A stretch of DNA of 47,278 nt from OCS155 cluster bacterium AG-333-G23 (lineage in GTDB: Bacteria > Actinomycetota > Acidimicrobiia > Actinomarinales > Actinomarinaceae), in the NCBI GenBank assembly GCA_003282445.1, contig QBZE01000008.1, forward strand, positions 1 to 47,278, in the 5' to 3' direction. The stretch's first letter is position 1. Each line of letters begins with the position of its first letter. The notes below the pieces were generated by a model. That model was given only the letters and a program-made list of their open reading frames with translations, had not been told where the DNA came from and did no database searches. The position numbers and the translations under genes are program-made. Below are positions 1 to 8,478 of the stretch, in pieces.

Positions 1-727
1 GGTTATAAACTCCTAAAAAAACATTTGCTACAAGAAAATCATTGTATACCCATAAGAATTGGAAAGTTCCAAAAGCAGCAATTCCTGCCACTGATAAAGG
101 TAAAACTAATTTAAAGAATGTTGTCATATTACTTGCACCATCAATTTTTGCTGATTCAATAACGCTTTTTGGTAAACCCATCATAAAATCTCTAAGCAAA
201 AAAGTCGCCAAAGGTAAGCCGAATCCCGTGTGAGCAAACCATGTTGCTACAAATGTTCCGTTTAAATCAAGTTCAGGAATTATCGGAATTCCAAATACTT
301 CTATTCCACTCTTAAATAATTGAACCAAAGGAATTAATGACATTTGTAATGGAATTATCATTGACCCAACAACAAAAAGAAAAAGCACCTCTTTGCCTCT
401 AAATTCCATAAATGCAAAAGCATATGCAGCAAATGCAGCAATGGTTATTGGAATAATTGTAGATGGGATTGTTACTGCAAAAGAATTATAAAAAGACCTG
501 TCTAAATTATCTGCAAAAAATATTTCGGAATAGTTAGCTAGAGTTAATTCCGTCCATAACTTACCGGTGTAAATAGCGTCCCACCATGATTCTCTTTTAA
601 TACTCTCTCCTGGACGAAAAGAACTTAATACAAATCCGAAGACAGGAAATATCCAGGTCAGTGCAATGGTTATTAAAATTAATTTAGAGATTGGCTTGTC
701 ATACCACTTTTGGTTATTTCTTGTCAT
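1..727 (-). CDS. Sugar ABC transporter permease, MalG/AglG-like (partial)
   Basis: Inner-membrane permease of a carbohydrate ABC importer. 242 codons are visible; the C-terminus lies beyond the window edge. The ATG at 727 overlaps the TGA of the upstream permease gene (ATGA), which implies translational coupling. A hydrophobic segment lies near residues 15-35, with more at about 83-107 and 114-136. The conserved EAA loop that docks on the ATPase is at about residues 191-199 (ESAKIDGAS), followed by a hydrophobic stretch. Gene order (binding protein, MalF-like, MalG-like) matches AglEFG or MalEFG systems. The substrate is inferred to be a glucoside or oligosaccharide, only from the resemblance of the partner to AglF. 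No ATPase gene is visible. Confidence 0.88.
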   Translation of the reverse strand, partial: MTRNNQKWYDKPISKLILITIALTWIFPVFGFVLSSFRPGESIKRESWWDAIYTGKLWTELTLANYSEIFFADNLDRSFYNSFAVTIPSTIIPITIAAFAAYAFAFMEFRGKEVLFLFVVGSMIIPLQMSLIPLVQLFKSGIEVFGIPIIPELDLNGTFVATWFAHTGFGLPLATFLLRDFMMGLPKSVIESAKIDGASNMTTFFKLVLPLSVAGIAAFGTFQFLWVYNDFLVANVFLGVYN

Positions 728-1983
728 GATCGTGTATTTTCTTTTTCTCTAATAGCCGTTCCAATAATTATTGGAAGTACGCAGACGAATATTAAAACAG
801 CAACAGTCGCCGATCTTCCAAAATTTCTATACTTTGAAAATTCATCTAACATTTTTACAGCCAATAAATTTGTTTCCAAATCACCCCTTGTAGAAACATA
901 GATTATATCAAATGCTTTAAGTACGGTAACAACCATATAGGTGCCGACTACGATTATTGTACTTTTAATATATGGAATAACAATTGACCTGAAGACTCTC
1001 ATTTCTGAAGCTCCGTCAATTTGACCTGCCTCCATAATTTCTTGAGGAATTGCTTTGATACCCGCTGAAAATACAACAGCAGCAAATCCTGTAAACATCC
1101 AAATCATAATCAACATTAATAACATTGTGTTTACAGGCAGATTAACCAAAATACTACTAAAAAAGTTATCAGGATTTAAATTTTCTGCAAAAGGCAAGTT
1201 AGAAAGATCTCTTTGCTGTAGCCAGCCAATTGGATTGAGACAATCTTCATTTTTAAAATCCTTAAATTCACCATCAATAATTCTGTTGTTCATGCATTTT
1301 TCACCAGCTTTTATTCCAGGTAAAGTAGGTCCTCTATCAACAGATACTCGGATACCGTTTATTATTCCAATCTGAGTTAAAGGAGGCGGTCTATACTCAT
1401 AAATAAATTTAAATATGGCACTTGCCCCTACTGCAGATATAGCCATAGGCATAAAAACAATTGATTTAAAGAAAGCTTCACCCTTATTTAATCTATCTGA
1501 CAACCAACCTACAACTAATCCAATTAACAAAACAAAGAAAACAACAAAGAATAGCCAGATTATTTGATTTCTAATAGTAACAATCATCTCTGGATCAGAA
1601 AACGCCCATTTATAATTTTCAAAACCTATAAAATCATTGCTATATCGATCTTTAAAGCTTATGTAAATAGTTCTTACAGCTGGATAAAAAAGAAATAGTG
1701 AAATCATAAATAACGATGGACCAACAAACATTCTTGCTTCAAGCGCATCCCTCGTATCCTTTGGAGCAAGCTTGATAATTTTATCCATACCAAGAAATAA
1801 AAAAAAGATAAATGATGAACCAATAATTAAAGCAAATACTACTAATAAATTTCTAGAAATAGCATCTGTTAATTCTCTAAATAAAAGAGCTTGTGATAAA
1901 AACCAAATAAGAGGAAAAATACCCAATGCCAACATAGATATTCCTATTGACATTAATTTTTCTTGCTGTGTTACTTCTCTCAT
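724..1983 (-). CDS. Sugar ABC transporter permease, MalF/AglF-like
   Basis: 419-residue permease, partner of the downstream MalG-like protein. Two extra N-terminal hydrophobic segments (about 12-33 and 46-66) precede the usual permease core, as in long MalF/AglF proteins. A hydrophilic loop at about 197-275 contains two cysteines (C230, C248) that could form a disulfide outside the membrane. The EAA motif is at about 318-326 (EAGQIDGAS). From memory the C-terminal half resembles alpha-glucoside AglF permeases, including the VLKAFDIIYV stretch after the EAA loop. The start ATG at 1983 lies 83 bases beyond the binding-protein stop, with a strong stem-loop between. Substrate is not proven. Confidence 0.9.
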   Translation of the reverse strand: MREVTQQEKLMSIGISMLALGIFPLIWFLSQALLFRELTDAISRNLLVVFALIIGSSFIFFLFLGMDKIIKLAPKDTRDALEARMFVGPSLFMISLFLFYPAVRTIYISFKDRYSNDFIGFENYKWAFSDPEMIVTIRNQIIWLFFVVFFVLLIGLVVGWLSDRLNKGEAFFKSIVFMPMAISAVGASAIFKFIYEYRPPPLTQIGIINGIRVSVDRGPTLPGIKAGEKCMNNRIIDGEFKDFKNEDCLNPIGWLQQRDLSNLPFAENLNPDNFFSSILVNLPVNTMLLMLIMIWMFTGFAAVVFSAGIKAIPQEIMEAGQIDGASEMRVFRSIVIPYIKSTIIVVGTYMVVTVLKAFDIIYVSTRGDLETNLLAVKMLDEFSKYRNFGRSATVAVLIFVCVLPIIIGTAIREKENTRS

Positions 1984-2016
1984 CTCAATTTCATTATTTT
2001 ACACTATCCAATATAA

Positions 2017-2042
2017 GATAGCCACCCAATAGGGTGGCTATC
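2017..2042 (-). promoter_or_regulatory. Perfect stem-loop between binding-protein and permease genes
   Basis: Two perfectly complementary 11-base arms (GATAGCCACCC and GGGTGGCTATC) flank a 4-base loop. The stem is GC-rich against a very AT-rich background. On the minus strand it follows the binding-protein stop by 24 bases and precedes the permease ATG by 33. The following bases (TTATATTGG) are only a poor T-tract, so it may be a partial terminator or a 3' mRNA-protecting structure. In MalE-type operons such structures let the binding protein be made in excess over the permeases. Confidence 0.65.
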
Positions 2043-2066
2043 AAAACTACTTAAAAAATAGTTGGC

Positions 2067-3365
2067 TTACGGCCAAGAATTTTCAATAGTGTCTAATGCT
2101 GTATCAATATATCCTGGGCCTTCAACAGCTAGGTTCATCATTTCTTTCCAGAATGAACCAGCGCCAACCTCAGGTGGCATTAAGTCAGAAGCATCAAATC
2201 TGAAGCTGTTTGCACTTAACGCGGCTGCGATTGTGTCACCGAGAATCTTATTGATTGGTTGTGCGTACAATGATGTATCAAAACCAGTATGAGCACTTAA
2301 TCGTGCGTTACTGTCTCTGATTGCTACATTGTTGTAGAATTCTGCACTTAACATGTATTCAGCAACAGCTTTTGTTGCATCTCTATCATTAAATGCGCCC
2401 CACATGTCTCCGCCACCTAAAGCAGCAGCTGGAAGACTAGCATCAATTGACGGGAATGGGAATACTGTAGTTACAGACCCTGCTCCCGCTTTTTCGCCTT
2501 CAGGCCAGAATCCTGTAATAAAGGAAGCTTGTCTATGCATGAAACAACCTGGGTTGCCATTAGCATCCTTTGAGAACATTGGATCTTGAGCATTACCGAA
2601 GTATGTTGATACGATAGCATCTGTACCACCGACAACATATCCTTCTGTATGCATGATCTGGCTAAGAAGGGTTGCAGCGTTCTTAACAACTGGATCGTTG
2701 AATGGAATTTCGTGGTTTACCCACTGATCGTATGAATCGACACCGTTTCCAGTTCGAAGCATAATATCTTCCATCCAGTCAGTTGCTAACCAACCAGAAG
2801 CACCGTTTGAATACATACCGAAACAGAATGGGTTCATTCCGTCACCAACAATTTGATCAGCAAGAGCGATCATTTCGTCCCAAGTTGCTGGAACGGAATA
2901 TCCTCGTGCCTCAAATTCTGCTGGTTGATACCAAACAATACTCTTAAGGTTCGCTGCATTTGCACCACCATAAATTACGCCATCTACTGTACCTAGTCCT
3001 ACTAGGTAAGAAGAGAAATCAGTTTGATATTGCTCTAGGTCGATATCAAGATCGGCTAGAGGTGTCAACATTCCTCTGTTTGCAGCATCTACTACTGCAC
3101 CTGGCTGTGGCCATAATGCGAAGTCAGGTGTATCACCAGACTCCATCTGAATTTGAATTTCTTGCTCGAAGTTATCTGAACCTTGGTAGGTAACAACTAT
3201 TCCTGTTTCCTCCATAAAAGGTTCAAATGCAGCTCTAAATCCGTCTTGGTCTGTACCAATCAAAGCACCAGTTATGGATACTTCTTCGCCTTCAAGGCTT
3301 CCGCCTCCACAAGCGCCGAGAATTAGAGTGAGGAGCAAAAAACTAACCAATAAAGGTTTCTTCAT
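2067..3365 (-). CDS. Carbohydrate ABC transporter substrate-binding lipoprotein
   Basis: 432-residue extracellular solute-binding protein of the MalE/AglE family (SBP family 1). The first 18 residues form a lipoprotein signal peptide ending in the lipobox LGAC, so C19 would be lipidated and the protein anchored outside the membrane. The mature part has the alternating alpha/beta pattern and tryptophan-rich ligand-site segments typical of the family (for example the WLATDWMED and GGGDMWGAF stretches). It is the first gene of the importer set; the ATG at 3365 is preceded on the minus strand by a GGGG ribosome-binding site and a 22-base dyad. Cysteines at two later positions could pair. The sugar is unknown; an alpha-glucoside is a guess from the permeases. 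Confidence 0.92.
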   Translation of the reverse strand: MKKPLLVSFLLLTLILGACGGGSLEGEEVSITGALIGTDQDGFRAAFEPFMEETGIVVTYQGSDNFEQEIQIQMESGDTPDFALWPQPGAVVDAANRGMLTPLADLDIDLEQYQTDFSSYLVGLGTVDGVIYGGANAANLKSIVWYQPAEFEARGYSVPATWDEMIALADQIVGDGMNPFCFGMYSNGASGWLATDWMEDIMLRTGNGVDSYDQWVNHEIPFNDPVVKNAATLLSQIMHTEGYVVGGTDAIVSTYFGNAQDPMFSKDANGNPGCFMHRQASFITGFWPEGEKAGAGSVTTVFPFPSIDASLPAAALGGGDMWGAFNDRDATKAVAEYMLSAEFYNNVAIRDSNARLSAHTGFDTSLYAQPINKILGDTIAAALSANSFRFDASDLMPPEVGAGSFWKEMMNLAVEGPGYIDTALDTIENSWP

Positions 3366-3378
3366 ATTTTTTTTCCCC

Positions 3379-3400
3379 TTTGTATACGTACGTAGCCAAA
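3379..3400 (-). promoter_or_regulatory. Candidate LacI-type operator upstream of sugar-binding protein
   Basis: A 22-base near-perfect dyad: outer arms TTTG and CAAA, a perfect 10-base palindromic core TACGTACGTA, and two mismatched positions on each side. It begins 14 bases upstream of the start codon and overlaps the region before the GGGG ribosome-binding site. Size, symmetry and a central CG fit LacI/GalR-family operators, which often control sugar importers. No regulator gene is visible in the window, so the link is inference. A weaker inverted repeat (GCAATCT at 3403-3409, AGATTGC at 3437-3443) lies just upstream. Confidence 0.5.
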
Positions 3401-3546
3401 AGGCAATCTCTAATTGGTCGTTAAATACGTAATCAAAGATTGCTTTTAACCTTCATTCATAATATTAAAATTAAGAATCTTTGTTAAGCGTTATTAACTT
3501 TTTTTTGTTTTCAATTTGATTTTAAAAATAATTATATTAAATTACG

Positions 3547-3630
3547 TGCCCGAGGGGGGACTCGAACCCCCACATCCTTTCGAATAACGGATTTTAAGTC
3601 CGTCGCGTCTACCAATTCCGCCACCCGGGC
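3547..3630 (-). tRNA. tRNA-Leu (anticodon UAA)
   Basis: 84-base class II tRNA. The acceptor stem is GCCCGGG paired with CTCGGGC, with one G-U pair. The anticodon stem ACGGA/TCCGT carries the loop CTTAAAA, giving anticodon TAA, which reads UUA and UUG. There is a long variable arm and a GC-rich T arm with TTCGAGT. The discriminator base is A, as expected for leucine. The 3' CCA is not encoded, so CCA must be added enzymatically. Confidence 0.97.
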
Positions 3631-3646
3631 TACCATCTTATTAAAT

Positions 3647-4546
3647 TTAATAATTTTTTAGGATTAGCCCTTCTAAAATATCACTTTTTGAAACTTTTAG
3701 CTCATTTATTTTGAATTTTTTCATTAAAGAAAGGGCCAATAATACACCTGAAGTAAGGGTTTGCCCTCTCTTGGGATCTAAGGAGCTATGCTTACCTATT
3801 ATTTGTGAAACAGTCATTAATTTTATGGAATTATAAAATGAATTAATCCAGTCGAAATCAATTAAAGTTGAATGGATTTCCTCATCATCATATTTTTTTT
3901 GCTTCAAAAAGATAGAAGCTATAGAAGTAAACGTTCCAGCTACTCCTATCAGAGTTCTATTTGAAAAATCGTCTAAAAAATCTAAATTACTATTTATAAA
4001 TTTAATTGCTTCCTCTTCTTCGTTAGAAATTACAGGATTTTGCTTTAAAAAACTTTCGTTCAAGGTGACTACACCAACATTCGTTGAATTTACATTTATT
4101 TTATTTTGCCCATCATAAATTATCTCTGTACTCCTTCCTCCAATATCAATAATTAATAAATTATTATTTATTTCAGAATCAGAAAGAACTCCAACACTAG
4201 TGAGTTGTCCTTCTTCTTCTCCAGTAATTATCCTCAAATCAATATCAAATTTTTGCTTGATCTCTTCAATAATTTCATTTGAGTTTTCTGCATCTCTAAA
4301 AACAGCTGTACCGATACACAAAATATGATCTGCTTCGTACTCTTTAATTAGTTTTAGATAATTTCTTAAAGTATTAAATAATTGTTTTTTTGAGTCATTA
4401 GATATTCTTCCTGATTCTTGAAGGCCTTGACTTGTTTTTGTAACTTTATGAGTTTTGAATAATTTTTTTAACTTACCATTATTCACTTCAGATATTAACA
4501 ACCTAGTTGAGTTTGAACCGCAATCTATCGCAGCAACTACTACCAC
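3647..4546 (-). CDS. ppx: Ppx/GppA family phosphatase
   Basis: 299 residues, a single Ppx/GppA ASKHA-fold domain of the short actinobacterial form. Members hydrolyse inorganic polyphosphate or pppGpp. Visible motifs are the N-terminal phosphate loop (AAIDCGSNSTRLLI, about 5-18), the GEEEGQLTSVGV segment near residue 109, and the second phosphate loop (IDIGGRSTEI, about 133-142). The GTG start at 4546 overlaps the DUF501 stop by 7 bases. It is the last gene of the enolase - ftsB - DUF501 - ppx run, an arrangement common in Actinobacteria. Which substrate it prefers cannot be told from sequence. Confidence 0.9.
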   Translation of the reverse strand: MVVVAAIDCGSNSTRLLISEVNNGKLKKLFKTHKVTKTSQGLQESGRISNDSKKQLFNTLRNYLKLIKEYEADHILCIGTAVFRDAENSNEIIEEIKQKFDIDLRIITGEEEGQLTSVGVLSDSEINNNLLIIDIGGRSTEIIYDGQNKINVNSTNVGVVTLNESFLKQNPVISNEEEEAIKFINSNLDFLDDFSNRTLIGVAGTFTSIASIFLKQKKYDDEEIHSTLIDFDWINSFYNSIKLMTVSQIIGKHSSLDPKRGQTLTSGVLLALSLMKKFKINELKVSKSDILEGLILKNY

Positions 4547-5061
4547 TTGCTTTTCCAGTTTACATTTTTTTCATAGCTCTCATTAATACAGGGGTCTTCA
4601 CAATTGAAACCTCCAACTGCTTCCAAAACTATCTTGCCAATAATATTTTTATCAGTTGCTAGCTCATCAGCTAAATGAGAATGTAAACATTTAATACTCT
4701 CTTTAGCTCCCCCGACACCACCCGTTGGGTCGATTAGATTTTTTTTATTTTTATTATCTTTGTTTCTTTCGTCTTCGTATGATTTTTGTCTATCACTCCA
4801 CTTCTTATATAAATCTTTATTTTGATCTAACTGTTTATCTAATTCTTTTATTAAGCCCTGAGATTCAAGAGATCCAACTTTTTTAATGTACATGGGACAT
4901 GTAAGCCAGTAGCTTGTTGGGAAAGGAGTGCCGTCATCTAAATTGGAAGGTACTTTGATTACAGCAGGAAGATTAAAGTGACACCTTGATACAACTTCGA
5001 CATCGCTTCTAAGAGACCTATTTAATTGGGTTTCTACAATTTTTTTTGTTTCACTCACCAT
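4540..5061 (-). CDS. DUF501 family protein
   Basis: 173 residues from the ATG at 5061. A TTG 12 bases upstream is also in frame, but the ATG has GGAA at a suitable distance and overlaps the ftsB stop by 11 bases. It shows the DUF501 signature: a conserved arginine/cysteine N-terminal part, the WLTCPMY segment near residue 60, a KVGSLESQGL segment, and a C-terminal half with a conserved histidine and cysteines (CLHSHLA, NCEDPC). The function of DUF501 is unknown. It is found next to DivIC/FtsB and Ppx in Actinobacteria, so a role in the cell envelope or division is possible but unproven. A lysine- and asparagine-rich stretch near 100-112 is probably a disordered insert. Confidence 0.85.
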   Translation of the reverse strand: MVSETKKIVETQLNRSLRSDVEVVSRCHFNLPAVIKVPSNLDDGTPFPTSYWLTCPMYIKKVGSLESQGLIKELDKQLDQNKDLYKKWSDRQKSYEDERNKDNKNKKNLIDPTGGVGGAKESIKCLHSHLADELATDKNIIGKIVLEAVGGFNCEDPCINESYEKNVNWKSKW

Positions 5062-5443
5062 TTGTTCCAACAATGAATTCTACAAAATATTGAATAAAAC
5101 TTTTGCTTCTTTCGCTTTGAAGAGTCTCCTCTATAGGTGTTAGTGGTTCAGGTACTTCAAATATATCTATGGTTTCACCTGGTTTTCCGTAGCCATATTC
5201 TCGTAAAATAATATCTACTTTCTCTGGGTCATCAAGATCTTCTATTTTTTGAGATAAAAATTCTATTTCGCTTTTTAATTCATTAAGGTCTTGTGTTCTA
5301 TTTTTAAATTCGTTTTCAAGTGATTTATATTGATTAAAACTAACTTCCCATGTATCAAAAACAAAAAATAATGACATGAATGTAATACCCAAGATAAATA
5401 TTTTTAATGCGAAATTTCCTCTAAAAAGTTTTAATTTTTCCAT
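5051..5443 (-). CDS. ftsB: Septum formation initiator, FtsB/DivIC family
   Basis: 130-residue bitopic membrane protein. A basic N-terminus is followed by one transmembrane segment (about 12-30) and then a coiled coil (about 36-75) with leucines and charged residues in heptads. It ends with the RE-YGYGKPGE segment typical of the family, where the tyrosine/glycine-rich stretch follows the coil. FtsB/DivIC forms a complex with FtsL and FtsQ/DivIB in the divisome. It sits directly behind enolase (13-base overlap with its end) and before DUF501, the usual actinobacterial order. The C-terminal 30 residues are not conserved to my knowledge. Confidence 0.88.
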   Translation of the reverse strand: MEKLKLFRGNFALKIFILGITFMSLFFVFDTWEVSFNQYKSLENEFKNRTQDLNELKSEIEFLSQKIEDLDDPEKVDIILREYGYGKPGETIDIFEVPEPLTPIEETLQSERSKSFIQYFVEFIVGTNGE

Positions 5444-6699
5444 TTTTTATTGTTAAAAGTTTCGTAACCTACTTTTTCTCCAATCCTGAGTAGTTCGTTA
5501 TACTTTGCTGCTCTCTCAGACCTTGCTGGAGCTCCTGTTTTAATTTGTCCGCTTGATGTACCTGTAACTAAATGACTTATAAATGTATCTTCTGTTTCTC
5601 CTGACCTGTGAGATACCATAGATGTGTAATTATTTTTTTTACCTAAATTCATTGTCTCAAATGTCTCAGTTATACTTCCAACTTGATTAATTTTTATGAG
5701 AATAGAATTAGCTGCGTTTTGATCAATTCCTTTTTGTAATATCTTTTCCTGGGTTACAAAAAGATCATCACCAACAAGTTGGACATTCTCTCCAAGTTTC
5801 TCTGTTAGTAATGTCCAGCCTTCCCAATCGTCTTCGCTTAAGCCATCTTCAATTGAAATTATTGGATACTGATTTGCAAGTTTAACTAAGTAGTCAACCA
5901 TCTCATTAGAACTTAATTCCTGATCCTCTATTAAATACTTTCCATCCTTATGAAACTCTGAAGCTGCAGCATCTAATGCTATAGCTACTTCTTCTTCAGG
6001 GTTATATCCTGACTTTTTAATAGCTTCTAATATAGTTTCTATCACTTCTGAAGATGAATTAAGATTTGGGGCAAAGCCTCCTTCATCACCTACATTCGTA
6101 GAAAGACCTTTTTCCTTAAGTAATTCTTTAAGCGTATGATATATTTCTACCCCAGCCTGTAAGGAAGAATCAAATCTTTCAAACCCGTATGGGACAATCA
6201 TAAATTCTTGAATATCAACCTTATTGTCTGCATGTGCGCCACCATTCAAAATATTCATAAAAGGCACAGGTAACGAAGGGGCTCCATATATATTTGGAAT
6301 AATTTCATAGACATGTTTGCCGGATGATTTAGAAAAAGCTTTCAAGTTAGCAAGAGATACAGCCAAAATTGCATTTGCGCCCAGTTTTCCTTTGTTGTCT
6401 GAACCATCTAGAGCAATCATTAATTTATCAATATTTTCTTGATTTCCAGAGTCTTGTCCAACCAATTCATCATTTATAAGTGTATTTATATTATCAACAG
6501 CTTTTGAAACGCCTTTGCCCAAAAAACTTGCGTCTCCATCTCTTAATTCATGAGCTTCAAGTTTTCCGGTTGAAGCTCCTGAAGGAACTGCTGCACGTCC
6601 AAAAGATCCATCCTCTAAGGTAATATCAACCTCAACAGTTGGATTAGCTCTAGAATCTAATATATATCTAGCGTGAATTTTATTTATATTTGTATTCAT
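5431..6699 (-). CDS. eno: Enolase (phosphopyruvate hydratase)
   Basis: 422 residues, full length for bacterial enolase. It interconverts 2-phosphoglycerate and phosphoenolpyruvate in the cytoplasm. Diagnostic segments are DSRANPTVEVD near the N-terminus, the GDEGGFAPN loop, the magnesium-binding SIEDG and VGDDLFVT segments, and SHRSGETEDTFI near the C-terminus. The last contains the serine-arginine pair that binds the phosphate. The next gene, ftsB, starts inside its last codons. Its metabolic neighbours in the window are PPDK and glycerate kinase, which act on its product and substrate level. Confidence 0.98.
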   Translation of the reverse strand: MNTNINKIHARYILDSRANPTVEVDITLEDGSFGRAAVPSGASTGKLEAHELRDGDASFLGKGVSKAVDNINTLINDELVGQDSGNQENIDKLMIALDGSDNKGKLGANAILAVSLANLKAFSKSSGKHVYEIIPNIYGAPSLPVPFMNILNGGAHADNKVDIQEFMIVPYGFERFDSSLQAGVEIYHTLKELLKEKGLSTNVGDEGGFAPNLNSSSEVIETILEAIKKSGYNPEEEVAIALDAAASEFHKDGKYLIEDQELSSNEMVDYLVKLANQYPIISIEDGLSEDDWEGWTLLTEKLGENVQLVGDDLFVTQEKILQKGIDQNAANSILIKINQVGSITETFETMNLGKKNNYTSMVSHRSGETEDTFISHLVTGTSSGQIKTGAPARSERAAKYNELLRIGEKVGYETFNNKKWKN

Positions 6700-6738
6700 A
6701 ACCCTGTAATCTAAAAATAACAGAAATTTGAAAGTTTT

Positions 6739-7479
6739 CTATCCTATTTCATCTTTCTTTGCTTCAAGCCAAAGTTTTTCAATATCAGAATTGTCATCTT
6801 TATTTGATTCAACATATTTTGCACGATTAATGAACCTTTCAGTTGATTTTTTAAGCTGTATTTCCGGATCAGCTTCTATATATCTTGAAACATTAACTAA
6901 TGAAAATAAAACATCACCCAATTCATATTTTTTCTCATCATTACTTGATGCTTCTTTTAATTCCTCTATTTCAGAAATTAAGTCTTCAAGAGCCTCTTCA
7001 TAGTTTTTGTAAGATAAATTTAAACTTTCTGCTTTTCTTTGAGCTTTGAATGCTGTCGTTATTGCCGGAAGATTCTTATTAATGTCATCAAATATCGATT
7101 GTTTATCTTCTTGTTTAATTTTCTCCCACTGCTTTTCAACTTCTTTTGGAGAGTCTAAACTTACATCACCAAAAACATGCGGATGTCTCTTTATTAGTTT
7201 TTCATTTAAAGAATCTACTACTTCTACTATTGAAAAATAACCATTCTCACTTGCTATCTTTGAGTGAAGTAATATTTGTAATAATAAATCTCCTAGCTCA
7301 CTACTTAAGTTGCGATAAGATTCTTGATTATTATTGTTTAGTTTTGCTAATGAATCTAAAAGCTCGTAGGCTTCTTCAATTAAATGTTTAGAAAGAGATT
7401 CATGTGTCTGTTCTTTGTCCCATGGACATTCTTCCCTTAATTGAGAAATAATATCTACTAACTTATCAAATTCCTTCAT
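6739..7479 (-). CDS. mazG: Nucleoside triphosphate pyrophosphohydrolase MazG
   Basis: 246 residues with two tandem MazG domains. The N-terminal domain has the hallmark ECPWDKEQTHESL, the EEAYE and ELGDLL metal-binding helices, and RHPHVFGD. The C-terminal domain repeats the pattern with EIEELKEA and ELGDVLFSLVN. MazG hydrolyses canonical or damaged NTPs to NMP and pyrophosphate, and in some bacteria lowers ppGpp signalling. The ATG at 7479 follows the epimerase-like gene stop (7483) by 3 bases, so they are likely co-transcribed. It lies just upstream of enolase, a neighbour seen in many genomes. Confidence 0.95.
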   Translation of the reverse strand: MKEFDKLVDIISQLREECPWDKEQTHESLSKHLIEEAYELLDSLAKLNNNNQESYRNLSSELGDLLLQILLHSKIASENGYFSIVEVVDSLNEKLIKRHPHVFGDVSLDSPKEVEKQWEKIKQEDKQSIFDDINKNLPAITTAFKAQRKAESLNLSYKNYEEALEDLISEIEELKEASSNDEKKYELGDVLFSLVNVSRYIEADPEIQLKKSTERFINRAKYVESNKDDNSDIEKLWLEAKKDEIG

Positions 7480-7482
7480 AAG

Positions 7483-8478
7483 TTATATTTTTTCCAAAGA
7501 TATTCGTCCTTCATCAATCAACCAATTGACTGTTTTTTCTATAAATTTTTCAACCTTTATATATCTAAAACCCAACTCATTTTTTGCTTTAGTGCCGTCA
7601 TACATGTGCCCGTTTGTTAAAACTCTTACAGACTCTGAGCAAATAAAGGGCGGGGTCGATGATGCTATTTTTACTAAATCTCCAATAGGCCCAATTAGCT
7701 TTAATAATGATTTAGATATATATATAGGACTACCAGACCAGCCAGTAACAGATTTCAGAATATCTACAAGCTCATGGCTTTGTAAATAGAAACTATTTAA
7801 GACGTATCTTTCGTTGTTCTTACCATTCAATAGTCCTAAATAATGACCCTTTGTACAGTCATCAATATCAACAATTGAAATATTATTTTTAATGAGGGGA
7901 GGTCTGTTTCTGTTCAAGGTTGAAATTAATAACTTTGCTGTTCCAGAAACTCTTCCAGGACCTTGGACCGATGAGGGATTAATTGATACAAATTCATAAT
8001 CTTTTGTAAATTCAAATGCCTCTTTCTCAGCTAAATATTTTGATTCTTCATACTTGCTTAAAAATCTACCTCTATGCTCAGATGTTTCAGAACCAACAGT
8101 CCCATGTTGCTCACCAAGAGTTACGGCAGAAGATGTATAAACAAATTTTTTAATTTTTAAAGAATTTCCTAAAGAAAGCATAGATTTTGTTCCATCAATA
8201 TTTGCTTTGAACATATTTGAAGGATTCTTTGAACACATTTTATTCACTCCTGCAACATGAAAAATTGCATCAATATTTAAATTGAATAATTTATCTTTTA
8301 ATGAATCATCAAATAAGTCTCCTCTTACAGGGGTAACTCCAAGTTGTTCAAAATATTCATCGTTATTATCAGACCTAGTTAAGGCATGAACTTTGTGCCC
8401 TTCTTTGACTAACTTCTTTAATAGAGGTCTGCCAACTACTCCGGTCGAGCCGGTTATAAAAATTTTTTCATATTTCAT
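7483..8478 (-). CDS. NAD-dependent epimerase/dehydratase family protein
   Basis: 331-residue extended short-chain dehydrogenase. It has the N-terminal Rossmann motif ITGSTGVVG (glycines 10, 13, 16), an HVAG segment, a catalytic YEESK (YxxxK) motif and the NPSSVQGPG stretch. It resembles dihydroflavonol-4-reductase-like or 3-beta-hydroxysteroid dehydrogenase-like members that act on sugar nucleotides, hopanoid precursors or other ketones. Its substrate cannot be assigned. The stop of pgsA and the start of this gene touch at 8478, and mazG follows by 3 bases, so it is embedded in a housekeeping operon. Confidence 0.85.
   Translation of the reverse strand: MKYEKIFITGSTGVVGRPLLKKLVKEGHKVHALTRSDNNDEYFEQLGVTPVRGDLFDDSLKDKLFNLNIDAIFHVAGVNKMCSKNPSNMFKANIDGTKSMLSLGNSLKIKKFVYTSSAVTLGEQHGTVGSETSEHRGRFLSKYEESKYLAEKEAFEFTKDYEFVSINPSSVQGPGRVSGTAKLLISTLNRNRPPLIKNNISIVDIDDCTKGHYLGLLNGKNNERYVLNSFYLQSHELVDILKSVTGWSGSPIYISKSLLKLIGPIGDLVKIASSTPPFICSESVRVLTNGHMYDGTKAKNELGFRYIKVEKFIEKTVNWLIDEGRISLEKI

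Noticed and set aside
2353-2589. Plus-strand frame opposite the sugar-binding protein
   Set aside because: Antisense shadow of a well-supported gene; proline/serine-rich without recognisable features.
5062-5073. TTG start of the DUF501 protein at 5073
   Set aside because: ATG at 5061 has a GGAA site at good distance; four extra residues have no support.
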